Assembly: GCF_000471905.2 (NCBI RefSeq)
Contig: NW_006497754.1
Coordinates: forward strand, 3,870,339-3,934,338
Reading direction: 5' to 3'
Source of the DNA: Amborella trichopoda
Lineage: Eukaryota; Streptophyta; Magnoliopsida; Amborellales; Amborellaceae
Length of the DNA: 64,000 nucleotides
Of the stretch, positions 52,015 to 62,885 are shown one piece after another. Positions within the stretch are counted from its first letter, which is position 1; every line of letters starts with the position of its first letter. A program made the translations under genes and the position numbers. The notes beneath the pieces were generated by a model. The model was not told the DNA's origin, did no database searches, and saw only the letters and a program-made list of their open reading frames with translations.

Positions 52015-52430
52015 TAACCTTATATTATAGATATAACCTCATATTTATATAAGATTGCAACCTTAAATAATGCAATCATAATAACTCCTTCCACTATTGC
52101 AACCACAACCTTATATTAAAAGGAGTTTTAATTCTTAAAAATAGTACATTCGATAACAAGTTGTCTAGATAATATATTATTAAGTTTTTATGTTCGATCT
52201 GCATTATTTTTAAAATTTTAAATTTCATAATTAGAGTTGAATATAGATTTTCAAACGTTTTTATTTTTAAAAATAGTAAATTTTATAACAAGTTGTCTAT
52301 ATCATATATTTTTAAGATTTTCTTCTTGATCTGTACTATTTTTTTTAAAGAGCGTAGATTTTCAAGTCATTTTAAAGTTTCCAATACTAAAAGTATATCT
52401 TTCTAAAAAATTTAAAGCTGCGCCTTACTC
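52015..52430. mobile_element. Repeat family B (MITE-like), rearranged copy
   Basis: TTTATATAAGATTGTAACC occurs twice at its left end, and a segment with AACAAGTTGTCTAGATAATA is repeated. It ends about 330 bp before the REF-like promoter. Confidence 0.45.
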
Positions 52431-52760
52431 GTGTAGCACCGTGTAGTAACCTCAGCATGATCCTAACCCTAATTTTGTCAATCTAAAGGTGGAGATGGGT
52501 TGGGGCCTCGATCGAAATTTTAGTGCCAATACCAGGGTGGAAAGTCAAACCACACGAAAGGTCACAGAAGGGTATTTTCAAACTTCTAGAACATTCTAGA
52601 AAAAAAGCAGGGGACCATTTAGTCATTCTCAAAACAATGGGGATGTTATAGTCATTGTTCCCGATTCCATAACTTCGCCTCGAAGTGCTCACTGGTCAGC
52701 GCATCTCCATCGCAGGCCGTTCGAAGCAAACGCAAGCTCGATAAACGTCTAGTTATCGAA

Positions 52761-52768
52761 CACGTGTC
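52761..52768 (+). promoter_or_regulatory. G-box / ABRE in the REF-like gene promoter
   Basis: CACGTGTC lies 72 bp upstream of the TATA box. ACGTGTC is the abscisic-acid response core. Some REF/SRPP-like genes are reported to respond to drought and ABA, so the site is plausible; function is inferred. Confidence 0.6.
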
Positions 52769-52832
52769 AAATCGTATTGCGATAACATCCGTCCGATCAA
52801 ATGGGACCGACGGTCCGGATACGATATCCGTC

Positions 52833-52839
52833 TATAAAT
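52833..52839 (+). promoter_or_regulatory. TATA box of the REF-like gene
   Basis: TATAAAT lies 156 bp upstream of the ATG at 52989. Transcription would start near 52865, giving a CT-rich 5' UTR of about 120 bases. Confidence 0.7.
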
Positions 52840-52988
52840 GAGCCTATTCGTCTTCCAAGATCTCGCTTCTTTCAAACGGAGGGAATCTTTTCGTTGCGCT
52901 CGTCTCTCGTATATTTCTTCAAACTTTCCTGTAACTTTTTCTTACTTTGTTTGTGATTTTTATTTTCGGAGTATTTTGAACTTTGGAG

Positions 52989-53021
52989 ATGGCGGATGTG
53001 AGTTCAAGGCAATCAGAAACG
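52989..53021 (+). CDS. REF-like exon 1
   Basis: Eleven codons, MADVSSRQSET, then donor ACG|GTAAGA. It is the first ATG after the TATA box in a good start context (GAGATGGCG). Confidence 0.85.
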
Positions 53022-56000
53022 GTAAGAATCATTTGTTTTCGCCTTGATTTTCAATGAAGATTGGAAGTTTCAGTCTAGTAAATGATCAGTTTTTTTTTTT
53101 TGTTTGGAGAGGTATGTGGTTTCCTGTTTGAGTTTCTGAATTTTAAGAGAAAATAAAGGTCTCTGTTGCTTCTATTTTGGTTTTCGGGTAAACGTAGGGC
53201 TTGTGGTGATGTTTGGGTTGATGATTTTTGTCTGGTTAGGATTTTCAGATACGGAATATATTAAAAGGAGAAAATTGAATTGAGTTCAAAGTTGTTGAGA
53301 TCGCTCCCTGGTTTCTGGTGTGGGATTTTAGATTTGGGAGTTATTAAGCAGCTTTCTTTCTTTTGGAAGAAAGAACTACCGTTATTTAGATTTCTTGTTG
53401 TAATTTTTGTTGAGATTGATAATTTTTGAGGTTTCTATTACTTGAAACTTCTGGTTTGTTTATTTGTAGGTCTAGTTTTTGGGATCTTCGTTAGTTATGG
53501 CTTTGTAGATCGTTTTATGTTGTAGGTCTATTTTTTGGGATCTTCGTTAGTTATGGCTTTGTAGATCGTTTTATGTGATAGGGCTTATAGAAGATATAAT
53601 GAATTGATTGGTTGATTTTCATTGAAAAAAATATGGAAAATAGAAGTTCTGTATTTATTGTTCAGGTTTTCGAACTTGGGATCTTGAGTGGGCATTTTGG
53701 GTATTTGGATGAAAAATTGAAATGTTCTTGTGCTTCATGGCTTCCTGAGTGGTCCATGATGGATCTTTTTGCGGGTTACGACGGAATAGAATTATCTGGT
53801 GATACAGTTCAATCTATTTCAATTTTTGCCAATTTTGCCAAGTCTCGTCGAACTCGGTACCTGCCGGTCAAACCGGAACGGGGCACTGGCCGTGATATGG
53901 TATTTGGCCCGTTTTGGTGGTTTGGTCGGATATTAAAAAAATATAAATACAAAAAATAAGAGTGTTTGTAATGTGTTTTTGAATGTCTATCTATTTATTT
54001 TATTTTTTGTGCAAAAAATTATTTTTGGCCATTAACATTTATTTTTGAATCATGATGATATGAGATCATCCTACACTCATGTATAAGACCCCAAAAGATC
54101 ACCATTAAATTTTACACATATCTTCTAATCTTACAACCATTGGACCCAAAAGATCACCATTCAATTTCACACATATCTTCTAATCTCACAACCATTGTGA
54201 TCTACATTAGTCAAGTCCCACACCCATTGTGATAACTTTTTAGGTTTCACAAAGTCATTTTCTTTTATTTTTACACGTTTTATTTTTAGATTTTTTAATT
54301 TTTAGAAAAATTTCAAATTTTTTTAGAGATCTATGTCAAGTTTAATGGTGATCTTTTGGGGTCTTCTACGCAAGGGTGTGAGACCTTTCACAAGGTCATT
54401 TCCCTTTTTTTTTTAATTTTTAATTTTTTAAAAAATTCAAAAATACCATTGACACACGAAAAAGTTCCCTCCAAACAATTTAATTTTAACCCTTCAATTT
54501 TCAAATTTTCATAGATGTCTTCAATATACATTATTTTTGAAGCTTTAAATTTTATAATTAAAAATAAAAATATATTTTAAGGCAATCATAAATATTTTCA
54601 CTATTAAAACCATATTTTTCCACACTATTTTAAGGCACGCTGTAATTTGATTGTTTAGAGCCTCAACTCTATAAAAACTATACCCATTTTTTAAAATCCA
54701 TTTTTGGCCTTTTTGACTTCCATGTACTTTGTTTAATCATTTGGATTTGCTTTGTTTAAGCATGTTTGAAATATGTATTTTTATATTTTTTAGTATTTTT
54801 TAGACTTGCCTGGAGAGGGTTTACGGGTTACGTGGCGCCTCGGTTTTGAAGGCCACTTTTTTTTAACGCTGATTTTACCGCTGCTTTGTATTTGCTGGGC
54901 ATTTGTGGGAAGTGGAGCATTCCTGTTGTGATCTAAGACAATTTGTACTTTGAAGCGCATTTTTTATTTTTTTGTTTTTTTATGTAAGGACTCGATGTTT
55001 TTGTCCTAAAACTGAAATTGGTAACCTGAAATTGTAATTGTTTTTGACAAAACCGAAGAAGATAATAAATTTGCGGATTTTTTACGCTTTTGTACCAAGT
55101 CACTTACCCTGAACTGGAAACCGATTGTGGTTGATATGGACTGTTGGGATTACGATCAGAAGCCTCCTTTCCCATGGTCTTTGTATGCAGCTAGTGTGCC
55201 AGGACTCCTTTGAATTTACTTTTACATTGTTCTTTATTTTTATTATTATTATTTTTTTAAAGGACCTTTTAGCACAAGTCCATGCGCACTGATGATATTA
55301 CTCGGTAACTTCACATTTTCCTTGCTATACTTTGTGATCGTTTTCGCGGCGATGCTATGTAGGGAGTAGACTGGTTGTGCTCACCCGATTTTGCTTTTAA
55401 CCTGTTATTTTGATCGGCTGGAGTTAGTTTTTAAGTGGTGATGGTTTTTGCTGTTTTACTGGTGGTAATTTTGTTTTTAATTGGTTTCTCTAAATTTTTG
55501 TTTAGGCACTTTTAAGGGATTTTTGTTTTTTTTTTCGGTAGTGTTATGGGGTGTTATCAGGGCGGGGTTTAGGTTTAACTTCTAAGCTGGTTTCTTTTCT
55601 GTTTTGTGTGCTTTTATTGATTTAGCGGTGTTTTAGGTGGTTTCATCGTGTCAGCTTCTTTTAATGTTATTTTAATTGTATTTCAAGTGGTTTATGGTAT
55701 GGCAATGGGTGTGGGTTAGCTGACTTGTTATGTTATAATGGATACAGAGTGATGTTGTTCCCATGCAGGAGGAGAAGAAGCTCAAGTATCTTGATTTCTT
55801 TAGGTGCGCCACTGCCTTCACAGTGGCATGCGTTTCTCGTGTTTATGATTATGCGAAGGAGAATTCTGGCCCATTGAAGCCTGGTGTTCAGACGGTTGAG
55901 GGCAGCGTCAAGACTGTGTTAGGGCCTGTGTATCAGAAGCTCCATCACCTCCCCTCTGATCTCCTCTTCTTTGCTGATGGCAAGGTAGTCTTATCTCCTG

Positions 56001-57207
56001 TTCTATAATCACCTTCTTTATTAATGCTTCTTTCCATGTTCATAGGTTTTATTTTATTTTTTCTTTTTCATCGTCTCTGGTTTGAATCTCGGCTGGGCCA
56101 CGGACACAGCCTAGAACCTGCGACTCACTCGAGTCCTGTTAGCCAAAATACGTTGAGCATTCAAAAGAAAAAGGGTGGAAGTAAAAATAATAAAAAAAAA
56201 GAAGTAAAAATTCAACTAAGCCATAAAAACTAGTGAACTTTAAAAGAGGTATACAGAAATGGAATTCTCAATATACCATTGATTTGCACTTTCCAAATTA
56301 GAATTGGAACTATTAATAAATTGGTTTGGAAATTGAAATGCTAAATACAAATCTATCGTTCGGATTTTGAAGTTCTAAATCTGTTTATTTGAATTTGGGG
56401 ACTGAGGGATTAAGGTAAGTTGGTGAAGATTGGCTCTCAAATCCTAAAATCCCAGGACTGAAATATGCTGGTTCAGAATTTCAAAATCTGAACCGATTGG
56501 TTAGCCTAAAATTCCAAACCGTTTCGATGCTGATTTTGAAGTCTGGCGGGGAAAAAAAGGGGTAATAAGTGTAAATTAGGAGGACTCTCTTAGAAAACGA
56601 AAAAAAAAATAAAAATTGGGGCAGAGTTTCCAAACTACCATCTTCTTGCTAAGGTAACTTGGTGTCTCAATTTGGTGCGCAGGTAGACGACACGGTGTCG
56701 AAGCTGGATTCCTATGTACCACCGCTGGTGAAGACTGCCTCGAGCCAACTCTGTGCTGCTGCTTCGGAGGTCCGCCGATCTGGAGTCACCGAGGCGGTGA
56801 GTGAGCTCTACACCAAGTACGAGCCTGTGGGCCGTGACCTCTACACCAAGTACGAGCCGGTGGCAGAGCACTATGCCGTGTCCGCATGGGAGGCCGCCAA
56901 CCGCTTGCCTCTCTTCCCCCACGTGGCGCAAATCATTGTTCTCTCTGCTTCCTATTGGTCGGAAAGGTACAATGACTCCGTGCTATATGCATCCCAAACG
57001 GGGTACCATGTGGCGCAATATCTGCCGTTCATTCCGACTGATCGGATAGCAAAAGTCTTCAAGGGCAGGGCCCAAATGGAGATGGAGCCTATCCACGAGG
57101 AGAGTGAGACGGATGTCCACCAGGAGAGTGAGACCGATGTCCATGTGGACGAAAAGCAGCAGTCTACATCTTCGGTCGGCGAAGATGCTCCGCATCCTTC
57201 CGAATAG
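52989..57207 (+). CDS. REF/SRPP-like protein (rubber elongation factor family; lipid-droplet/stress-related)
   Basis: Exons 52989-53021, 55748-55984 (or from 55769) and 56683-57207 join in phase 0 and give 264 residues, slightly more than typical relatives near 240. The protein has a short acidic start, then LKYLDFFRCATAFTVACVSR and YDYAKENSGPLKPGVQTVEG, then KLHHLPSDLLFFADGKVDDT, the classic REF core. A tandem repeat ELYTKYEPVGR/DLYTKYEPVAE follows, then AWEAANRLPLFP and QYLPFIPTDRIAKVF. The C-terminus is acidic with a duplicated ESETDVH. Members coat lipid droplets or rubber particles and act in stress tolerance. Which role applies here is unknown. Intron 1 is 2.7 kb. Confidence 0.93.
53465..53576. 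repeat. Tandem duplication, 56-bp unit
   Basis: Two adjacent copies beginning TGTAGGTCTA and containing CTTCGTTAGTTATGGC differ at very few positions. Confidence 0.85.
54480..54690. mobile_element. Repeat family B, partial copy
   Basis: The right end with TTTGATTGTTTAGAGCC and the interior AACCATATTTTTCCAC match family B; the left arm is short. Confidence 0.5.
55748..55984 (+). CDS. REF-like exon 2
   Basis: Two acceptors 21 bases apart both keep the frame: GATACAG (start 55748, adding SDVVPMQ) and CCATGCAG (start 55769). The exon encodes the N-terminal REF core and ends at ADGK before GTAGTC. Confidence 0.88.
55985..56682 (+). other. REF-like intron 2
   Basis: A 698-bp AT-rich intron. Around 56085-56230 there is a stretch with CGGCTGGGCCACGG, not recognised. 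No other feature. Confidence 0.6.
56683..57207 (+). CDS. REF-like exon 3
   Basis: It begins VDDTVSKLDSYVPPLVK after GCGCAG and ends at TAG 57205-57207. It carries the TKYEPV tandem repeat at about 56810-56875 and the acidic tail. Confidence 0.93.
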   Translation, partial: VDDTVSKLDSYVPPLVKTASSQLCAAASEVRRSGVTEAVSELYTKYEPVGRDLYTKYEPVAEHYAVSAWEAANRLPLFPHVAQIIVLSASYWSERYNDSVLYASQTGYHVAQYLPFIPTDRIAKVFKGRAQMEMEPIHEESETDVHQESETDVHVDEKQQSTSSVGEDAPHPSE

Positions 57208-57429
57208 ATTATTTTTTTTTTTTGTTGTCTTAGGGTTGGGGTTTGTTTTTGCTCTAAATGAATGAGATGGGTGGCCGATACCTCGCTTAGTACTGTCTGG
57301 TTTGCCGTGATTGGGTCTGCGTTTATTCGCTTATATTGTTTTGTACAAATAATCCTTTATTGTGGAAATATGATCAACAATATATTTTTGTTGTTGGATA
57401 TTGTAGATTTGGTATATCTTTTAAAATAG

Positions 57430-57795
57430 GGTATGGTTTGTATAGAGCTGAGGCTCTAAACAATCAAATTATAGTCTACCTTCAAATGGTATCGAAAAAT
57501 ATGGTTTTAATATTGAAAAGTTTTGTGATAGCTTTAAATTATATTTTCATCCTTAGTTATAAAATTAAAAGTTTTTGAAATAGTACAGAACGAGTATGAA
57601 AATTTGAAAATCTTGAAAATTGACGGTCCAAAAATACATTACAAAATGTACTATTTTCAAAACTTGAAATTCATGTTTTTTTTCACGTCCGTGCATCTTG
57701 ATGATCAATTTGAAGATATTTTGGTATCAAAACAACAACATCTTTTAGTGAATGTTTTGAGTTGCGCAGCCTAGGATCTATATAAATTTTTCCTT
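57430..57795. mobile_element. Repeat family B (MITE-like) copy
   Basis: It starts with GAGGCTCTAAACAATCAAAT and ends near GATCTATATAAATTTTTCC. The interior has AAATTGACGGTCCAAAAATA. It begins about 220 bp after the REF-like stop codon, so it may overlap that gene's 3' flank. Confidence 0.65.
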
Positions 57796-58540
57796 TTAAA
57801 ATATATTAAAAAATGTTTTCTTTATATATGGCGTAGAAAAATGCAGTGCTCGCGTCAAGGGTTTTCTATCTTGGATCCAAAGTTTGCGAGTAACCCTTGG
57901 AGCTAATTGGTAAGATCTTCGTGGAACACAAAATTCAGAATATTTTCATGCAAATTGTTTGATATACGGGGATGAATTCTAAAATTTGGAATTTAAAAAT
58001 GCTCCAGGAAGTCTTCGGTCCGTGTATGGTTCTCCGGTGAGCGCCATCGTATTTTGTGTTCTAGGTTTATAACTTCTCGTTTATTTTGATTTATCAATTT
58101 TTGGGTGAGCTACTATTACTGCTTTAGCATTTATGTTTATTAACAATGTTTAGTATTTTTGTGGTTTCTTTTTTTTGTTGCTTTTATTTTTTTTATGATG
58201 TGCCTCTTGTGAAAGATTGCATTAAGGATAAAATGTTTTAATTGAAAATAATAGTTTTCTTTTTTTAATATTTTTCTAGAGAAGTTATTAGATGGCATCT
58301 CAATTCTAAAACTTTTCCCTTTTGGATTTACAAAATACTTTTGGAAAGAGATCCAATTTTTGGTAATAGGAGGAGAAGAATCCTTGTAAGATTTTTTATT
58401 ATGTCAAAGTATATCATACAAAGGAGTATAGTGTCTACTTACTCCCTTAAGCAAAATCTCGTATAGGTTCAATTTTAGGACTCTAAATTTTGGGAATGTA
58501 ATCTCCTGTGGAATTACCTCAATAAAGAAAATTCTTACTT

Positions 58541-59028
58541 CAACCAATAGAATAACTTCAATAAAAAAATTCCTAAACTCCCTCTAGACTTGAAAAAAAA
58601 AGAGTATACACTTGAAAAAGAAACAATGTCTGAGAGTGAAAAATTGCGGGCGTATAAGACTGGTATAAGAGAGTTTGGGCGGGAAAGTTTGAATTTAAAA
58701 AGTTCGAAAACTACCCTAACTGATGAGTAGAAATCATATCCAATTAATCGTTATTGGCCAGATTTAGGACGATATTAGTTTTAACAACCAATAGAATAAC
58801 TTCAATAAAAAAATTCCTAAACTCCCTCTAGACTTGAAAAAAAAAGAGTATACACTTGAAAAAGAAACAATGTCTGAGAGTGAAAAATTGCGGGCGTATA
58901 AGACTGGTATAAGAGAGTTTGGGCGGGAAAGTTTGAATTTAAAAAGTTCGAAAACTACCCTAACTGATGAGTAGAAATCATATCCAATTAATCGTTATTG
59001 GCCAGATTTAGGACGATATTAGTTTTAA
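58541..59028. repeat. Perfect tandem duplication, two 244-bp units
   Basis: Units 58541-58784 and 58785-59028 start CAACCAATAGAATAAC and end ATTAGTTTTAA. No difference was found on reading both, including equal lengths of A-runs. Confidence 0.93.
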
Positions 59029-59540
59029 ACTGAAGTCCCCCAAACTTCGCTGAGTTCATTGTGCAGTGAAAACCAGTAAACTAATTTTAAATAAGTTCTA
59101 AAACTAACTGTTAACCCTTGTTTCAAAACTACTTAAAAAGAACGAATGACAAATAAAGAAAAGTAATGCTTCCTTGAAAAGGCCTTAAAAAGACTTGAAT
59201 TTTCTTGTAGTGTTATGCGGAATGACATCGAATTTCCTTTAGTGTTCAACGTGTTCTATTCTATACTTGTAGGAGAAGAACCCAACTCGATATTTTTAAA
59301 AAAAAAAATAGAAAAAAAAAAGAGGAAGCACAACCCGTTCTAGATGGTACGAGTTCAGGTAGGTGGGAAGTCAAACGGAAAGGCAGGAAGGTTGAGGGGA
59401 ATAAGAGCTATGTGCATGAGGTGATGATGCGACATTGGTCTTTGAGATTAAAGATGCCCTGATGCCTCCTTGAGTTATTTTTATCTGGCATCTTGCCCTC
59501 CACTTGCTAGCTCCACCTTTCCAAGTTTATGGGGAGTCAC

Positions 59541-59790
59541 TTACTTCATACAAGTAGAAGGATCCAACCCAACCCAAAAGTTAAAATATTTTTGCATTAA
59601 ATTATATGTCAATATATATTTTATATTGGGACCTGAAAAATATTACTGGATTCAGCCTTGAATAGTATTCGAGTCCAAGATTTGGACCTAGACTCGACCC
59701 GCCAAGTCCAATTTTTGGACCCATACATAGACCCGGATCGGTTATTACCTATCAAGTCCCAAGTCTAGGATCCCTTGCCACCTTTAGGCT
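59541..59790. repeat. GGGTC-type dispersed repeat
   Basis: Words such as GGATCCAACCCAACCC, GACCCATACATAGACCCGG and CCCTTGCCACC resemble the units at 30187-30580. Confidence 0.45.
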
Positions 59791-60138
59791 GGTTGAGAGC
59801 ATGAAAGGGGAGTAAATTAATGGGTCGACCCCAGACATAATAGGTATTGTCTTTCAGGTTTTGTAATCCTTTAATTTACTCATACATTTGTTCAAACTTT
59901 GTGCACCATATACCATTTTTTTGAGGGATTAAGAGGTTCTAGTCTTGGGAAGAATCAAATTTCCACTTGCAGAGGTGAATCATGGTGATTCTCCATGAAA
60001 ATACCCCCATCCTAATTTCTAGGTTAATGGATTCTTTAAGAGCTTGAGCATACACCTCCTACCAAGTTGTAGATTTTTGCTCACCATATGACTAGGAATA
60101 AGACTTGAAATGATAACTCTCTCGAGTATATTATACAA

Positions 60139-60348
60139 GGGATTGTCTTCAAAGAGGTCACAATCATTCTTTTTAAAAATTTCAAAATGGGTGGTTGTAA
60201 GAGTGTTATTCATTAAATATAAAAAATTTTTTTAAAAAAATTCTTGGATTTTGTAACTCACCTTAAGCCATCAAATTTGACATCTAATAAATAAATGAGA
60301 ATAGTTGTGACCTCCTTGTACAAAAAGTAAATGGTCTATTTCTACCAT
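60139..60348. mobile_element. Repeat family A (MITE-like) copy
   Basis: The left end is GGGATTGTCTTCAAAGAGGTC and the right arm AAATGGTCTATTTC; CATCAAATTTGACATC occurs in the middle. Confidence 0.6.
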
Positions 60349-60669
60349 TATACAAAATAGAGCTTCCATTGTCATGTAACTTACTACCTATTAAACCCGA
60401 GAGTTGGGACAACCTGTTCTATCATGTAGGTCCATATCACTCTGTGATTTGGCGTAGTGGTTCTCAATCCCATCCCTCTAGTTGTATCCCGGATTTGGTC
60501 CTTTATAGGCCGTTGATAAGTGGATCTGCCAAGTTTTAATTGGACTTGATATGGTCTACTATAATTATTTAATTGCTCCACCTTCAAGAGATTGTCTCAA
60601 TTTATTGTGCCTCAAGAAGATATGTCCAGATTTACCATTGCAAATCATACGTATTCTTGTTACATTGTA

Positions 60670-60789
60670 ACTTCAGAATCATAGTAAATTAAGAATATAT
60701 ATACATGTTTCTAATTAAGCAGTACATCAACTTCAGAATCATGGTAAATTGAGACTATACATACATGTTTCTAATTAAGCAGTACATCA
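60670..60789. repeat. Tandem duplication, two 60-bp units
   Basis: Both units start ACTTCAGAATCAT and end GCAGTACATCA; about four base differences, so it is older than the 244-bp duplication. Confidence 0.9.
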
Positions 60790-62727
60790 ACCAACAAATT
60801 CAAGGCATTTTACCTCTCTACTAGCTAGTTCCATGGTGATTAACTCCGACTTCATTGTGAATCTATAGATATAAGTTTGCTTCTTGAAACCCCATGCTAT
60901 GACACCCCACCCTCCTCCCAAAGATGAAGATCTATCTATCAGTAGACCTAGATTCATCTCAATTTGATATCCAGTTTGCGCCCTTTTAAAGACAATAAGT
61001 TCATCGATATAATATAATCCATAGTCTATAGTTCATTTGAGATATTTCATGACCTTGTAAACTATATTCCAATACTCTCAATCTCAATTGCTGATCATTC
61101 TTTTAAGCTTACTCACTTCTTGGTTAACATCAATTCAAAGTGCAGTACATGATGCACATAATATAGACAACTATAGCATACCAACGGTGTCGATCGTGCC
61201 ACTTGCTAGCGATCCCACGGTTATCGACTCTTCATGACTTCTCACATATAAATGTCGACCCTACTGATGGATGATCATTGCTCAAAGATGGACGTTATCT
61301 AAAGAGTATTGTCCATAAATAAGATATGGATGGTGCATAAAAAAATACTAAGAGTTTATATTTTTTAATTTTAAAAATTGATTTTCCTTTTCATATTTAT
61401 GATTATCTTGTCCTAGATGATAAATCTATAAACAAATTATAAAAAAAAATTTCATCTAAATGAATTTTAGTGGGGGGTCGCCCACGTACATATGAGTCGA
61501 CTGACTCATATAAACCTATTATCTTAATGAAGATGGGACTATATGTGTTTGTAGTTGGAATATTATCATTGGTGAAACCTATCGAGAGCTTTATTGACAT
61601 AGTGAGGGTGAGTTAGAACAAAAACATGTCATTTTCTCACTATCTTTATTCCAGAGATTAACTCATCTCATTTGGTAAAACAATATTTTTTTTAAAAAAT
61701 TTTTTGTTATAAAGTGAAAAGAACAGATATTTTAGTGATAACGAAAATTAGTTGGTATTTTGATAATAACAGAAACTATAGCGGATATATACATAATTTT
61801 CTCAAAATTTAATGGTCAATACGGTCTTTGTCTCTAGTATGCATGTGGGTACTTCTAAGTTCGATAATATCATCTACTTACATGTATGCACTATCTATAA
61901 CTTAGGCATATATTTACTTTCAAATTCGTTCATAGACAATCCATGATATATAATAATCCTATGCGATTGTTTGAGTTCTTGTTTCAGTCCATAGTCCATA
62001 CAACGATCTTACTGTTTGCATACTTTGTGCTCATGCTAATGCATACAGATGGAAGCAGCAGATGCGAGTTTATAATATGGAAGTGTTTTTTAATATTTTT
62101 AAATTATTTTGATGCAATATTATTATATTATTATATCATATCATAATTAATAATATTATATAAACATCCAGATAGAAAAACATCTCCGTATTCACCTATT
62201 TTTATAAAATAATGAAAATACTTAATGCATCACTCCTAATTGCTTTTGGAAACTAAAAAAACACTATGTTTAAAGATTTATAGTAATTTTTTAAAAATAT
62301 TTTGAAGCGACACTTGTCGATTCTCCAATCCACCGATCCTTTGAAGTAGCCCGAGTAATGGCTATAATTTTTTTGTTTTTTGTGTTTTTCACAAAGCGTA
62401 GTAAAGGTATAAATGTATGTGATTCTGCTAGAACCGGGGAAGGGAGAGGAACATGAATTCGGAATATTGATGGAAACATGGCCGGCCAACTTGATATGGG
62501 TATATGGTCAGGAGTTTTTATCTCCTCCCGATTGAAAAACAGACGGTGGTGGGCACATAGCCAACATGGCACTTGGGTCGTCTCGTTTTTGAAGTGTTTC
62601 CTCCTCCTCTCTCTTTGACTGTCCATCATTTTCTTAGACGGTGATTACACTAATGGCCATAAATTTTCTATGCTCGTACCGATCACAGGATATATATTCT
62701 TTCCCTTCATCTAAATTCTGAAGTCAT

Positions 62728-62885
62728 GAGAGAGAGAGAGAGAAAGACCTACTGATAATAAGGGACACGTTCTAGAGAGAGAGAGGAGAGAGAGAGAGGC
62801 AACAGTGGTTCGGGGTCGGGTCTGGTCGGTGTTAAGGTCTTTAAGCTCATCAGGAGAGAGAGAGGAGAGGAGAGGAGAGAGAGAG
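62728..62885 (+). promoter_or_regulatory. GA-rich 5' leader of CLPR3
   Basis: Several (GA)n runs precede the ATG at 62886. GA/CT-rich leaders are common in plant organelle-protein genes; no clear TATA box was seen, so the start of transcription is uncertain. Confidence 0.5.

Larger units (their letters stand above)
44147..52760. other. Intergenic region between L47 and the REF-like gene (8.6 kb)
   Basis: Mostly MITE-like repeats (families A and B), tandem duplications at 45840-45955 and 46452-46660, and an unusual GC-richer promoter-like island at 48660-49010. No protein-coding gene can be supported. Confidence 0.6.
53022..55747 (+). other. REF-like intron 1 (2.7 kb)
   Basis: A 56-bp tandem duplication lies at 53465-53576. 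Two near-identical ACCATT..AATTTTACACATATCTTC words lie at 54105-54185, and a partial family B repeat at 54480-54690. No exon is seen. Confidence 0.6.
57208..62730. other. Intergenic region between the REF-like gene and CLPR3 (5.5 kb)
   Basis: It holds a family B copy (57430-57795), a perfect 244-bp tandem duplication (58541-59028), a GGGTC-type repeat (59541-59790), a family A copy (60139-60348) and a 60-bp tandem duplication (60670-60789). No gene is recognised. Confidence 0.6.

Noticed and set aside
62253..62720. Minus-strand frames upstream of CLPR3
   Set aside because: Short, without domains or splice context; probably chance frames in the promoter region.
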